A stretch of DNA of 64,000 nucleotides from positions 62,001 to 126,000 of the forward strand of contig NZ_PZJX01000018.1 of NCBI RefSeq assembly GCF_003034915.1, read 5' to 3'. Of this stretch, positions 34,541 to 44,300 are shown piece after piece (position 1 is the stretch's first letter; each line of letters begins with the position of its first letter). The position numbers and the translations under genes were made by a program. The notes below the pieces were generated by a model. It saw nothing but the letters and a program-made list of their open reading frames with translations, had not been told where the DNA came from and did not search any database. The stretch is from Mesorhizobium helmanticense. Lineage in GTDB: Bacteria > Pseudomonadota > Alphaproteobacteria > Rhizobiales > Rhizobiaceae.

Positions 34541-34969
34541 ATGAGTGACGTTCGCGAACGCATTGACGGTGTGGTGATCGGCATCTTTCTCGGTTTCGAC
34601 GACGCCGCATCGCCGCTGGTGGTGTTCCCCGGCAATCCGGAAGAGACAGCGATGCCAGCGCGCAGCTTGACTGTACTCACGTCCGATATGGTCGGCTCCG
34701 AGGTGGCTTTGCTCTTTCAGGAGGGCGATCCCGCCAAGCCGCTTATCGTCGGCCGCGTCGTCGACCCGGCACACAAGACCACAGCGCCGCAAGTCGTGCG
34801 CGACGGTGAGCGCGTTCGCATCATTGGGGAAGAGCGCATTGAACTGCGATGCGGCAAGGCGACGATCCTCATGGAAAAGGATGGCCGCATCACCATTCGC
34901 GGCACGTATGTCACCAGCCAGGCGAGTGCCGCCAATCGTATCCGTGGCGGATCGATCGATCTCAACTGA
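34541..34969 (+). CDS. DUF6484-domain protein (VgrG-associated)
   Basis: A 142-residue protein starting MSDVRERIDGVVIG at ATG 34541, ten bases after the vgrG stop, with GAGGG nearby. It has a small beta-domain with PLVVFPGNP, VALLFQEGDPAKPLIVG and a beta-hairpin end (IELRCGKATILMEKDGRITIRG) resembling the VgrG tail repeat. This matches the DUF6484 proteins encoded next to VgrG in many T6SS loci. The role is unknown; it may adapt cargo to the spike. Its stop overlaps the start of the next gene by one base (TGATG). Confidence 0.82.
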   Translation: MSDVRERIDGVVIGIFLGFDDAASPLVVFPGNPEETAMPARSLTVLTSDMVGSEVALLFQEGDPAKPLIVGRVVDPAHKTTAPQVVRDGERVRIIGEERIELRCGKATILMEKDGRITIRGTYVTSQASAANRIRGGSIDLN

Positions 34970-36072
34970 TGCTGGCGGCAACCGACAAGCCAAAATCTGA
35001 AGGCGCGCCGGAGCGGCCAATAGTCCCGGATGTCGTCAGGCAGTACGCCGAGCAGGTCGCGTTCTTCTGGGCGCAGCGCGACACGCTGATGATGGACGAT
35101 CCGCCGGACCGTCATGTGGTCGCCGGCGTCGATCGGCGCCTGGAAGCCAACCTCGATGGCCTGCGTATCGCTGGGCCTGCCGCTTGGCCGTTCATCACCG
35201 CGGCATATGAGGATTTCCCCGAGAAGGGCGAACTGTTCCTCTATGGATGGATGGCGATAGAGCTGAATGACGACCGTCGCGTGGCTGATGCGGTCGAATT
35301 CGGCCTTCAAAGCAAGGACGACGCTCGCGGATTGGTCGGCGCGTTGGCGTGGCACCTGCCTGGAACGATCGCCCCGCTGGTGCGGGATTGGATCGGCGCG
35401 CCGGATGCCTTCAAGCGATTTCTCGGCGTATCGGCCTGCCTCGGGCATAGCGTCGACCCGAAGCAGATGCTGGGGAGACTTGTCCGCGACCCGGATACGC
35501 GCGTTCGCGCTACCAGTGTGCGCCTCGCCGGGACGCTGAAACGCGCAGACCTTGTCAACGAATTGACAGCGGCTTTGACCGATGACGACGAGTTCGCTCG
35601 GTTCTGGGCGGCCTGGGCGCTAAACGAGCTCGGCTCCGGCGACCTGGCCAGCCCCGAATTACGGAAGGTGGCGGTCAGCGGCGGCTCCAGCGCAATGACG
35701 GCCCTGCGCGCGGCGATCACGGCCGCGCCCGACAAGGACGTGCGAGCCTGGATGGGCACATTGCTGAGATCGCCCGAGACCGCGCCTTTAGCCGTGCGCG
35801 GCGCCGGCATGCTGGGTGACCGCACAGTGCTGCACTGGCTGATCCACCAGATGCGCAATCCGGCACTGGCAGTTGCGGCCGGCGGTGCGCTCCTGGAACT
35901 GTTTCCGGAGGCGAAGGGGGCGGACCTGTTCACGCTCAACCCGGCCGAGCTTGGCCATGCCTTCGAGGATCATTTTGGAGATTTTGGCGCCAGGGTCCCC
36001 GTGGCGGAGAAGGTTAAGGACTGGGGAGGGAAAGAAATGGATGTCGTGCCGCTCGACGTCAGGACACGATGA
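34969..36072 (+). CDS. TIGR02270-like HEAT-repeat protein (VgrG-associated)
   Basis: A 367-residue helical-repeat protein: LFLYGWMAIELNDDRRVADAV, FLGVSACLGHSVDP, RVRATSVRLAGTLKRADLV, FWAAWALNELGSG and LAVRGAGMLGDRTVLHWLI. This matches the TIGR02270 family found in T6SS loci downstream of VgrG, with HEAT-like repeats for protein binding. The start at ATG 34969 overlaps the previous stop (TGATG). Its 3' end overlaps that of the convergent immunity-region gene by 14 bases, marking the border of the effector cassette. The role is probably as an effector-loading or adaptor scaffold, by inference. Confidence 0.85.
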   Translation: MLAATDKPKSEGAPERPIVPDVVRQYAEQVAFFWAQRDTLMMDDPPDRHVVAGVDRRLEANLDGLRIAGPAAWPFITAAYEDFPEKGELFLYGWMAIELNDDRRVADAVEFGLQSKDDARGLVGALAWHLPGTIAPLVRDWIGAPDAFKRFLGVSACLGHSVDPKQMLGRLVRDPDTRVRATSVRLAGTLKRADLVNELTAALTDDDEFARFWAAWALNELGSGDLASPELRKVAVSGGSSAMTALRAAITAAPDKDVRAWMGTLLRSPETAPLAVRGAGMLGDRTVLHWLIHQMRNPALAVAAGGALLELFPEAKGADLFTLNPAELGHAFEDHFGDFGARVPVAEKVKDWGGKEMDVVPLDVRTR

Positions 36073-36772
36073 CGCGCTCTACTGGCGCTATCGAACGATG
36101 GAGCGTCGAGAACGCGCCGAATAGCTCGGAAAGGTGGGACAGGTCGAACTTGTAGCGCTCGAAGCGCATAACTATTTCCAATGCGTTGGAGAGCGGAAAG
36201 CGATCAGCTACGGCGAAAGCTTTTCCCGGCGGGTGTTCGAGATCGTAGAATGCGCCGAGTTCGGCGAGTGTCGCAAAGTTGTCCCAGGCTTCGACAAATG
36301 GCGCTCGTTGCTCCTCGGTCGTCACGTCCTGAAATTCGAGCACTACCGTCAATTTTTGACCTTCCGTCTCGTTCAGCACTTCGAACGGGAAGCTGATTAC
36401 CAACGGCCTTGGCCCCTCCGACAAATCCAAGTCAGCTCCCTCTGCGACAAGCGTGATCTCCTTGACGCTATCGTTCTCAAGGCTGGCACCATGAACGATG
36501 TTGATAACTTTGGCGAGAAGGGAGGGGTCGGCTACCGGACAACGCAGATACCACCGGAACGCGTTTTCGTTGCGCGTTTGGTCCAATATAGAAAATCCAG
36601 CGATTTTAGGATCCGGCGAAAGTGCTGCGAGGCTTTCGATCGAGCGAATTCCCCGGTCAATCGATTCGATAATGAGCTTTGCGTCAACCTTGTCGTTTAG
36701 CAGGACGTTCAATTCAATCTGGCCGGATGCCCGACTAACTTGATGCTTCACCGCGAACGGTCGCGTGATCAT
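36059..36772 (-). CDS. Hypothetical protein downstream of effector/immunity pair (possible second immunity factor)
   Basis: A 237-residue protein starting MITRPFAVKHQ at ATG 36772, whose ATGA overlaps the stop of the TsiV-like gene. It has no signal peptide or membrane helix. It has mixed alpha/beta composition (FRWYLRCPVADPSLLAKVI, RPLVISFPFEVLNETEGQ, LEFQDVTTEEQRAPFVEAW) and no family I recognise. Last in the effector operon with no other plausible task, it may be an additional immunity or accessory protein. Base composition is AT-richer than the core T6SS genes, as for its two upstream neighbours. Confidence 0.75.
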   Translation of the reverse strand: MITRPFAVKHQVSRASGQIELNVLLNDKVDAKLIIESIDRGIRSIESLAALSPDPKIAGFSILDQTRNENAFRWYLRCPVADPSLLAKVINIVHGASLENDSVKEITLVAEGADLDLSEGPRPLVISFPFEVLNETEGQKLTVVLEFQDVTTEEQRAPFVEAWDNFATLAELGAFYDLEHPPGKAFAVADRFPLSNALEIVMRFERYKFDLSHLSELFGAFSTLHRSIAPVERVIVS

Positions 36773-37704
36773 AGCGCGTTGTTCCAATCCTCAACTTCAA
36801 GATCGTCGAAGCGCGCAAGCCAGTCTTGCGCATTGAAATTTGGGTCACCAAAGTTTGCTACGCGGCTGCGAAGCGATTTTATTGCGCGCGCGGTCTCCGG
36901 CATGGACCCTATATCTGTCGCCCGGCGATTGACGTCACCGAGGGCAGGCACCTTGGAGTTCTGAATCATCAAACCTCCATCCGAAAGGTCGTGAACCACC
37001 GCATGCTGGACGTCGGCGATGATACTCGAGCGTTTGAGCTTCTCAACCAGAGGTCTTCCAATAAAATCTATCCAGTGCGCTCCAAAAGTCTTTCCTCTCA
37101 TCTTATTCTGCATCGGTAAATAAGAAGGATCTAGGCCTAGATACCTAGCAATCAATGCATTAATCCCGCCAGTCGCCATATGGGACGTAGCTTCCGTCCT
37201 ACGTAGGCAATACGAAGCGTAACCGTAAGAAAGCCGTGAGAAAACAGAAACCATTTGCCGAAACTCCTCAGCCAACGCGTCAGCGCCGATGCTTGTGACG
37301 GCATCAAATGGGAGAGTTAGGATGAGCATGCTCGCCTCTTCCGGCTCGGCGTCCTCGGAATTGGGATCGATGCCGAAAAAGCTAACGGAATACGCCCCTA
37401 CCCACTCATCGATCGCTGAGTCATAGAGGATTTCCTCGATCGTCTGGCGGGATTGCGCGTTCCTCAGGGTCTTAAGGTCGCGAGCATATCGATTGGGGGT
37501 TAGTGGGCGATCATTTCCATCAGCATCGTACCGAATTGCCAGCTTGTCGGAACCTATCAGCTTGACATATCGCTCAATGACATCGGCGGTCGACAACATC
37601 ACCGCGGCCAGTGAATCGTCACTGAAAAGTGAAAGGCAAATGGTCGGTAGCGCTACGATCGTGCCGTGCTCATTTCGAACTGTGAGATTGCTTTCCGTCG
37701 TCAT
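36769..37704 (-). CDS. TsiV/DUF3396-type T6SS immunity protein
   Basis: A 311-residue protein starting MTTESNLTVRN at ATG 37704 (ATGA overlap with the effector gene). Features resembling the DUF3396/TsiV family include LTLPFDAVTSIGADALAEEF, YGYASYCLRR, ARYLGLDPSYL and FGAHWIDFIGRPLVEKL. Pfam names this family as type VI immunity for VRR-NUC nucleases, which fits the PD-(D/E)xK nuclease encoded directly upstream. It is cytoplasmic, with no signal peptide. GC content in this gene is clearly below that of the flanking core genes, suggesting the cassette moves independently. Confidence 0.8.
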   Translation of the reverse strand: MTTESNLTVRNEHGTIVALPTICLSLFSDDSLAAVMLSTADVIERYVKLIGSDKLAIRYDADGNDRPLTPNRYARDLKTLRNAQSRQTIEEILYDSAIDEWVGAYSVSFFGIDPNSEDAEPEEASMLILTLPFDAVTSIGADALAEEFRQMVSVFSRLSYGYASYCLRRTEATSHMATGGINALIARYLGLDPSYLPMQNKMRGKTFGAHWIDFIGRPLVEKLKRSSIIADVQHAVVHDLSDGGLMIQNSKVPALGDVNRRATDIGSMPETARAIKSLRSRVANFGDPNFNAQDWLARFDDLEVEDWNNAL

Positions 37705-38621
37705 TGATAGCACTCGATGTTGCAGATCTTGATAGGGGGATACTTGTCGGGATCGCTTCCAAACTCCCGCGTAATCCGTTCCTGCTTTCTACGCTGACCT
37801 TTTCCCCAAGGAGTCGGCTTTGCGCCTTTCTTTTTCGTCCCTTTGCATTTGAACTTGAAATCGAAACACTGTTGTGGATCACCGTTTTCATCCATCCCTA
37901 CCGCGTCGGGCCAGCCAGATCCGCTGCGTTGCCATTGTCGACTTCCCTTTCTCGAAAAGCCAACCATGTCGGTCGCTGGATTCTCGGAAAATGGATCGTC
38001 CTTCTTCCAGCCCGACTCGGCGCCGATGACGGGCTCTTTCCCTTGTCCGTTATGATCCACGATCTTTTTATCGACGCAGTCATGTTTCGCATCCCCCAGC
38101 CGCCGACAGTAGGTCGACTTGGGAGATTTTGGGACATCGCTGATCGTTTTTTCGTCCACGTCGCATTCGCACACCATCTTCTTTAGGGCGTCAAACGTGG
38201 AATTTGTCCCTGGTGCCGGGTTAGCGTTCCCCATCAGGTCGACGGTGTTTTTGTTGTTGTGGAATTTCTTGTCAGTGTCACGGCAAGCGTTCTTGCCGTC
38301 CATTTTAACGTCGAAGGAGTAAGTGATCCAATCTGTAGCTTGCTTGAAGGTGTTCGACTTTACGCCGCCGACCGTCCCCGGCTCGTCGCCGATGGACATT
38401 TTGTACTGCGAGCCCTTGTTGGCGATCATCGCGCCGCCCTTGGCAAAGACGGTCGTGGTTCCGTCTCCCAACGTGCTGCTCATCGCGAAGTTTGGGTACG
38501 GCATCGGCACAGGGCCGCCAGGAGTGGGCGTTTTGCAGACGTCGGGTATCGTGGCCTTTGAGAACCCGGTCGAACTCTTGTGTGTGAGGCCAAGGCCATT
38601 CACGGTGATGTGCGTTGGCAT
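37701..38621 (-). CDS. DUF4150 (PAAR-like) T6SS effector with PD-(D/E)xK nuclease-like C-terminus
   Basis: A 306-residue protein starting MPTHITVNGLG at ATG 38621. The N-terminal ~120 residues are a DUF4150 PAAR-like domain (PDVCKTPTPGGPVPMPYPN, then AKGGAMIANKGS), which caps the VgrG spike. The middle is Cys-rich (KKMVCECDVDEKT, STYCRR). The C-terminus has GWPDAVGM followed by QQCFDFKFKC, a PD-(D/E)xK arrangement with D-F-K, as in VRR-NUC-type DNases. The stop overlaps the immunity gene start. It is predicted to be a spike-delivered DNase toxin. No signal peptide is present, as expected for a T6SS cargo. Confidence 0.85.
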   Translation of the reverse strand: MPTHITVNGLGLTHKSSTGFSKATIPDVCKTPTPGGPVPMPYPNFAMSSTLGDGTTTVFAKGGAMIANKGSQYKMSIGDEPGTVGGVKSNTFKQATDWITYSFDVKMDGKNACRDTDKKFHNNKNTVDLMGNANPAPGTNSTFDALKKMVCECDVDEKTISDVPKSPKSTYCRRLGDAKHDCVDKKIVDHNGQGKEPVIGAESGWKKDDPFSENPATDMVGFSRKGSRQWQRSGSGWPDAVGMDENGDPQQCFDFKFKCKGTKKKGAKPTPWGKGQRRKQERITREFGSDPDKYPPIKICNIECYQ

Positions 38622-39676
38622 CAGCGTGTGCTCCTTGCGCCACCGAGCAACGCGGCTGCGCGCGTGCCGTTTTCCGAGCTCGCCCAAATCAGGGAAAGCG
38701 GTCCTTTGCTGTAACCTCGGGCTTCAGCCTCGGTGACCAAGCTGACGAACAGCGGACCTGATGCAGCGCCAACGTCACCCCAGCAATCCGCCGGGGTCTC
38801 GAAATCGGCGGCATCCTTGAACCGACCGGGATTACGCAGCACGGCGAAACCATACTCATTGCCGCGGTAGCGTTCGCCATTCATGTCGCAGATAATGCGA
38901 TCGACCGGGTGGGCGGGTGCATTCTCGAATAGGAAGCGGAATGCGGCACTTAGCCCGTCGCCGAGGCAAACAGTTTGCGTCTTGATCCGGCTCTCCTCGC
39001 TGGCGATGGACATGCCGACCACCTGCAGGAGAGGGTCAATGCCGAAGTCTTGCGCGGTCTGCAGTGTTGTCATCAGGCAGAACCCGGCGGCCTCGCCGGG
39101 ACAGAAGCCATAGATATTCCCGTCGGAATGGAGCTGTTCATTTTCGTCCAACCACTCTAGTGTTTCCGGTTCGAGATAAGTGTCCACGGCTCCGGCTAGG
39201 CAGAATTTGGCTCTGTCCTCCTTCAACATCTTGTATGCATGGTAAAGGGCGAGCAGCCCCCCGGCATGTCCCCCCGCGATGGACCCTCCTCCTTCGAGCC
39301 TAGCGTCGTGGGATAGCCTGGCGCCAAGCTCAGCATACATCCTCCCGGCGAAATCGCCGTTCTGCCCTGGACGTGGTTCGCCAGTCGATACGATCAGTGC
39401 AATCGGCACGGAATGTCCGATCTTACGCAGGGGTGCCAAGGCATCGAGCGCCGGCGTGGTGGCGATCGCGGCCGCGCGATGCGGGCCATTCAACGCCGCG
39501 TCGATGCCAACGTCTCGCGTCACCTTCATACGTTCGCCGAAACGATCGATCATATACGGGTGGTCCTGGATGCCTGATATTCCGGCGCGCACCGCCGCGG
39601 AGCTGGCTGCAGCGGAAAATCCGAGCGGCGTGCGAGCACCGACCCCAATGATAACTATGGTGCTGCCACCGGCCAT
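38621..39676 (-). CDS. Beta-ketoacyl-synthase-like protein lacking catalytic Cys (T6SS effector-locus type)
   Basis: A 351-residue thiolase-fold protein (IVIIGVGARTPLGFSAAASS at the N-terminus, IAGGHAGGLLALYHAYKML in the nucleophile region, CLAGAVDTYLEP). Where ketosynthases carry the nucleophilic Cys (TACSSG type), this protein has GGHAGG, so it cannot condense acyl groups in the usual way. Such proteins recur between DUF2169 and DUF4150 genes in T6SS loci, so an effector-loading or chaperone role is likely (inference). ATG 39676 overlaps the DUF2169 stop, and the stop overlaps the effector start (TGATG in both cases). Confidence 0.82.
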   Translation of the reverse strand: MAGGSTIVIIGVGARTPLGFSAAASSAAVRAGISGIQDHPYMIDRFGERMKVTRDVGIDAALNGPHRAAAIATTPALDALAPLRKIGHSVPIALIVSTGEPRPGQNGDFAGRMYAELGARLSHDARLEGGGSIAGGHAGGLLALYHAYKMLKEDRAKFCLAGAVDTYLEPETLEWLDENEQLHSDGNIYGFCPGEAAGFCLMTTLQTAQDFGIDPLLQVVGMSIASEESRIKTQTVCLGDGLSAAFRFLFENAPAHPVDRIICDMNGERYRGNEYGFAVLRNPGRFKDAADFETPADCWGDVGAASGPLFVSLVTEAEARGYSKGPLSLIWASSENGTRAAALLGGARSTR

Positions 39677-40728
39677 CAATCAGATCCTGTCCAAACGCCG
39701 GTGCGGCTGACTGCGGGAGAAACGCCTGCGCGCCGTCGAATGCGGATGGTCGTGGTGCTGAGTTTCTCCTCGTCGTAAGGCACGGGGAGTGCGGAGAGCC
39801 AAGTTATGCTGAACTGCCGGTCATCCGGTCTTAATCGCAACGTTTGAATCGAAGGCTCTTCGTGTTTGACATCTGGTTTGTTCTTGAAATGCGTTGTGAT
39901 GTCGAAGGTGATACGCGGCAGAAGAAACTGCATAAATCCATCGGCGTTCAATCCGCCCAGCCGGACATCCTCATAGCCGACTAGTGGTTTTTTGGTTTGC
40001 TGATCTTCTGGCGCACATTGATAGTATAGGCGATTGAAGTCGTGAGGGAGCAGCGGGTCGCGCGTCTTCTTCCATTCTTCGCCGTAGGTGCCCGCGTATT
40101 TTGCGCGCGGCTGCCAATGGTGTGCGACTGGGCCGAAACTGGCAGGCCGGCCACTCCGGTGATCGCGGTAGGGCGCGTCGCGATATTCGAAATTGGGCGC
40201 TGTCCTGCCAACGAGCCTTTGAGGGTTCACGGCAAACCCGGCACCGATCGGATTGCGCTGGTCCCAATCCGGTTTCGAGCCTTCCATATCCGTGCCGCCG
40301 TAGGTGCGACGCCAGCTGATTGGCATTTTGACGAATGGCTCTGGGCGACTCATGCGGAACGAAACCGGGCCAGGAACGAATATCCGGTCGCCAGTCACAT
40401 TGATGATCTTATCCAGATCGCCAACCTTCAGGCGCGCCGTGCACTCGACGTTCGGTTGGCTTTTAGGTGCGTAAACATGCCCCTCAACCAACACATCGGT
40501 GTGCTTCTTCTCGATGTGGAAATCGTCGTCATCGAATAGTTCATTGGGATCGGCGGCGAACACCGGCGCCATGTTGATGGGAACCTGTTCCTTCAGGGGC
40601 GTCTGCTTGCCGTCGGGGTCGATCTGGAAGGAAGCCTTGATCGCGACCAGCCACACCTCCTGGCCACGCTCGTCGCGGGTCCATAGGCCTTCTGCTGCGA
40701 ACGGTGTTTGGTTTGACAGCGGCAACAT
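39676..40728 (-). CDS. DUF2169 family T6SS effector adaptor
   Basis: A 350-residue protein with the DUF2169 pattern: LWTRDERGQEVWLVAIKASF, DVLVEGHVYAPKSQP, FVKMPISWRRTYGG, WDQRNPIGAGF and PVAHHWQPRAKYAGTYGEEW. DUF2169 proteins act as adaptors that load PAAR-like (DUF4150) effectors onto VgrG in other bacteria. It is the first gene of the four- or five-gene effector cassette, 59 bases downstream of tagF. The full length looks intact. Confidence in the family is high; cargo specificity for the neighbouring effector is inferred from linkage. Confidence 0.88.
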   Translation of the reverse strand: MLPLSNQTPFAAEGLWTRDERGQEVWLVAIKASFQIDPDGKQTPLKEQVPINMAPVFAADPNELFDDDDFHIEKKHTDVLVEGHVYAPKSQPNVECTARLKVGDLDKIINVTGDRIFVPGPVSFRMSRPEPFVKMPISWRRTYGGTDMEGSKPDWDQRNPIGAGFAVNPQRLVGRTAPNFEYRDAPYRDHRSGRPASFGPVAHHWQPRAKYAGTYGEEWKKTRDPLLPHDFNRLYYQCAPEDQQTKKPLVGYEDVRLGGLNADGFMQFLLPRITFDITTHFKNKPDVKHEEPSIQTLRLRPDDRQFSITWLSALPVPYDEEKLSTTTIRIRRRAGVSPAVSRTGVWTGSD

Positions 40729-40787
40729 TCAGGCCGGACTCCTCCAACGCCAGTGAACCGATATCCAGAGAACACCTTCTGCCTGCA

Positions 40788-41330
40788 TCAACTGGTCTCC
40801 CAGTTGGCGGCGAAGATTTGTTCAAGCGTCGCTTGCGGAGATTGCGGGTCGATGTCGAAAATGTCCGAGCGGGCGGTCCACATCACCATGTCGTCGATGA
40901 CATCTCCGCCCTCCTCAATGGGTGGCACCGGCAGGGCGGTCAGTGCGGCATCCAGTTCGTCGGGTGTGAGCTCAACGCGTTGGGCGGCGAAGGCCGCAGC
41001 CTCGATGCTGTCGAACCATTCGTCGCCATGAGTAAGCTGGAAGGGAGCTTCGGAGAGCTGCGCGACGACGCTCAGCGGGAACTGCCTGCCGACCCTGTCG
41101 GCGCTCTGCAAGATGATGCCCGCCGATGCGCCGAAGGAGGCAGGGCCAGCGAGAAAGCGCAGCGCCGTATTCTGCGGCCAGGCCTCCGAACCCATCAGCG
41201 GGACGATGTGCTGCGCCAGCCAGCGGTCCCAAACGCGCACAAAATCCCCCGGCAGCCGCCGCGTGACGAAATCGCCGGTGGCAGGCATTTTGCCGTAAAA
41301 GCCGGGCAGGATCATATCTGGGGCGGACAT
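40788..41330 (-). CDS. tagF: TagF T6SS accessory/regulatory protein
   Basis: A 180-residue protein with the TagF signature GFYGKMPATGDFVTRRLPGDFVR near the N-terminus, given here as two parts, GFYGKMPATGDF and VTRRLPGDF. FLAGPASFGASAGIILQSAD and RQFPLSVVA follow. TagF represses T6SS post-translationally in Pseudomonas and Agrobacterium by titrating Fha. Two starts are possible: ATG 41330 with AAGAAG upstream, or ATG 41315, which overlaps the tssM2 stop in the ATGA manner common here. It follows tssM2, closing the core operon. Confidence 0.9.
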   Translation of the reverse strand: MSAPDMILPGFYGKMPATGDFVTRRLPGDFVRVWDRWLAQHIVPLMGSEAWPQNTALRFLAGPASFGASAGIILQSADRVGRQFPLSVVAQLSEAPFQLTHGDEWFDSIEAAAFAAQRVELTPDELDAALTALPVPPIEEGGDVIDDMVMWTARSDIFDIDPQSPQATLEQIFAANWETS

Positions 41331-44300
41331 GAGAACTTCTTGAACATCTGAAGATTGTAGGGATTTTCGACGCTTGCCGCCTTGAGCTCGAAGTCGGCGT
41401 ACATGCCTTGCGTGCCCAATCGCAGGCTGTAGACGTCAGACAGCGAGGTGCCGGTGAAGCGGCCGCTGCGTAGCATCCTCAGCCATGCCCAGCTGCCGGT
41501 CTCGTTGAGCATGATTTCGGGTGAGCCGTCGATCGGCTGGAAGGCAAGCGAGATGACGCCGGTGCCGTCCTTGCCGGGCCAGGTCATCGGCTGCGGGCGC
41601 GTCGCATTGTTGAAGTAGACGAGGTTCTGGCCATCGAGATTGAGCGTGACGCGTGTGACGTTCGGAGACAGATCCTTGGGCTCGAGCGTGAAGTTCATCA
41701 CCGGACCCGTACCGCCGGGAAAGAGATCGTCGCGGATCCGCCTGGCCTGTTCGAACGCCGCCAGAGCCGAAGCGTCCAGGCCAAAATCGGCGCGCCATTT
41801 CCATGGCTGGCTGGCGGTGTCGACATAGCTGATCAGGTGATCGTTGATGAAGGCGTCGATCATTCCGGCCGGCCCGAACAGACGAGAAAAATCGCGGACA
41901 TTGACGTCGACCGCGCTTTCGGGGCTGAAGGGATAACGGTCGTTCAGCGCTGCCTGGCAGAACGGCAGGATGTCGGCGCGCCAGATGGCGTTGAGCTCCG
42001 AGGTGACGGCCTTCTGCGTCAGGCCGCTGGTGTCGCCGGCGATGCCGCCGAGCCAGTCGTCGACCGGATCGGGCAGGATTTGCGCTTGCCTGGCGACCGC
42101 TCCCGTCAGCTCGGCTAGGCCGCCCTGCTTCTTGATGGCGTCCTGGGGATCGGGATTGGCCGTGACTGTCTGCAGCACGTTGGACAGGGCGGTCAGGGCC
42201 ACCACCGCGGCATCGAGCGCCGGCGGCTGGCCGTCAACCTCGGCGATTGCGCCCTTGAGCGGTTTGAAGTGTTCGGCCACCAGACTGCCGGTCAGATCCA
42301 CCTCGTCGGGGGAGCCCGCGCGCGGCAGCAGTTTGGCTCCCGTCTTGACGATCTTTCCCAACTTGCCGAGTTTGCCCAGCAGTTTCGAGCCGCCCTTGGC
42401 CGCTGCCTTGTTATCGGCCGGCGCTTCATCGGATCGGGTAAGGTCGGTCTCCTGAATGACTGCCGTGAGCAGGCGTTTCAGCGCGGAATCGGCGCTTGAA
42501 AGGTCCTTGAGATTCTCGCTGGCGACATTCAGGTCGGTCAACGGCGCGAGCCTCATATCGCGCAGGAAACTGTCCCATTGCGCGATGTAGTCTTCGTAAT
42601 AGAGCTTCAGAATGTCCTCGGACAGCGCCGAGACGGAGGTCTCGGAATTTTCCGAACAGCCTCCGGCGAAGACCGCCCGATCCAGCGCCGCCTGGGCGGC
42701 GACATCCTCGACCCGGTCGAGAATGGCATCGTGGAAGCCGGAATAAGTGAATGCCCCCGAAATGCCGACGCGCAGCGTCTTGTCGGAACGCCGCGCAAAA
42801 ACCTTGGCGCCGTTAGGTCCGGCGAAATTCGCGGGGATCCATTCCTTGAGCCCGGCCACCGCCGGGTCGGCCAGCAGCTGCCTGTAGGCACGCGCCGGCA
42901 ACGAAATCGTGCAGACTGTTTTCAGCGCCTCGGCAACCAGCGCCTGATCCGGCGCGATATAGCTGTCGTCGACCGCCATGCGGCGGATCGCGGCAAGCTG
43001 GTGCTCTTCCGCGTCGGCGGTCGGAAAGGGCGCCGTGGGCGCGAATTCGGGCAAATCGTTCACCCACCAGTTCTGGACGAAATCGGAATCCATCTGTGAC
43101 AGGCCCGTCATCATGCGATAGGTCTTCAGCGCCCCCAGCATGAAATCCGGATCGCGGATCTGCCGCCACATGGTTGCCTCGAGCAGAGCGATCATGTGCG
43201 GCTCGAGAACGTTGCGCAGAGAGTGGTCGTAGGTGTCGGCCTGCGCGCGCAGCAGCTCCGCCGAGGCCGATGGTCCGAGCAGATCCTGGGCACTGCCTGG
43301 CGGCGCCGTTCGGGCATTTGCGACCTCAGCCATCGCATTGAGCGCGCCATCGATGGCAGGCTGCGCCACCGACGCCGGGTTTGCCGCGGCCGCGGTCAGC
43401 GGCGTCTGCAGCGCCTCGAACTGGCTTACCTGCGCCGTGATCGCATTGCGGTTGTCATAGTAGGACCAGGTGAACATCGCGCCGGCCAACAGGGCCGCGG
43501 CGGTACATGCGGCGGCGGCGCCACGCCAGATCCAGGCGCGGCGGCGCTGCGCCAGCGGATCGAACGTCCCCAGGCCCGCTTCCCTGAAGATGACCTCGGT
43601 CAGCAGGTTCTTCAGGAAAAAGCTGCGTTTTTCGATGCGCTGCGCCGGCATGGCCCGTCGCGGCGGAAGACCGAAGGAAGAAGACAGCGCCGCGGCCAGC
43701 CGGTCGATGGGCGCCCCTTCCTGGGTCGCTGACGTCAGATAGAGGCCGCGCAGCCAGGCGGCTTCCTCGTACCGGCTTTCGCCGAACATTGCCTCGATCA
43801 GCACTTGGATTGGTTCGGACAGACTTGCGAGCTGGGCGGGAAACCTGAAGATCTCGGCGCGGGCGGCGAGTTTGTCCTCGTCCTCCAGGCGCGGCACCAG
43901 CCGCCGCTCGAGTTCCGTCGCCAGCGTGGCGATTTCCCGCTCTATGGTCTTTGCGTCGACGCGCGCGTCCAGCGCGAAGGTCGTCCCCCACACCTGCTCG
44001 CGCGCGGCCGTCGACAGGCCGCCGAAGAAAGCCTCGAAACCCTTGATCAGGTCGGCCTTGGTCAGCATCAGATAGACCGGAAGGCGGATCTCGAGCCGGT
44101 CGTTGAGCTCTGCCAACCGACGGCGGATCTTGCGACCATGTGCCTTGATGGCTTCGTCGCCCTCCGAAAGCACGTCGATCGATAGCGCGACGATCACCCC
44201 GTTCAGCGCCCGGCGACCCCGGTGCTTCTTCAAAAGGTCGAGGAAACCCAGCCATTCCGCCGCATCGACGTCGGGCTGGCTCTCCTGCTGGACATAGCGG

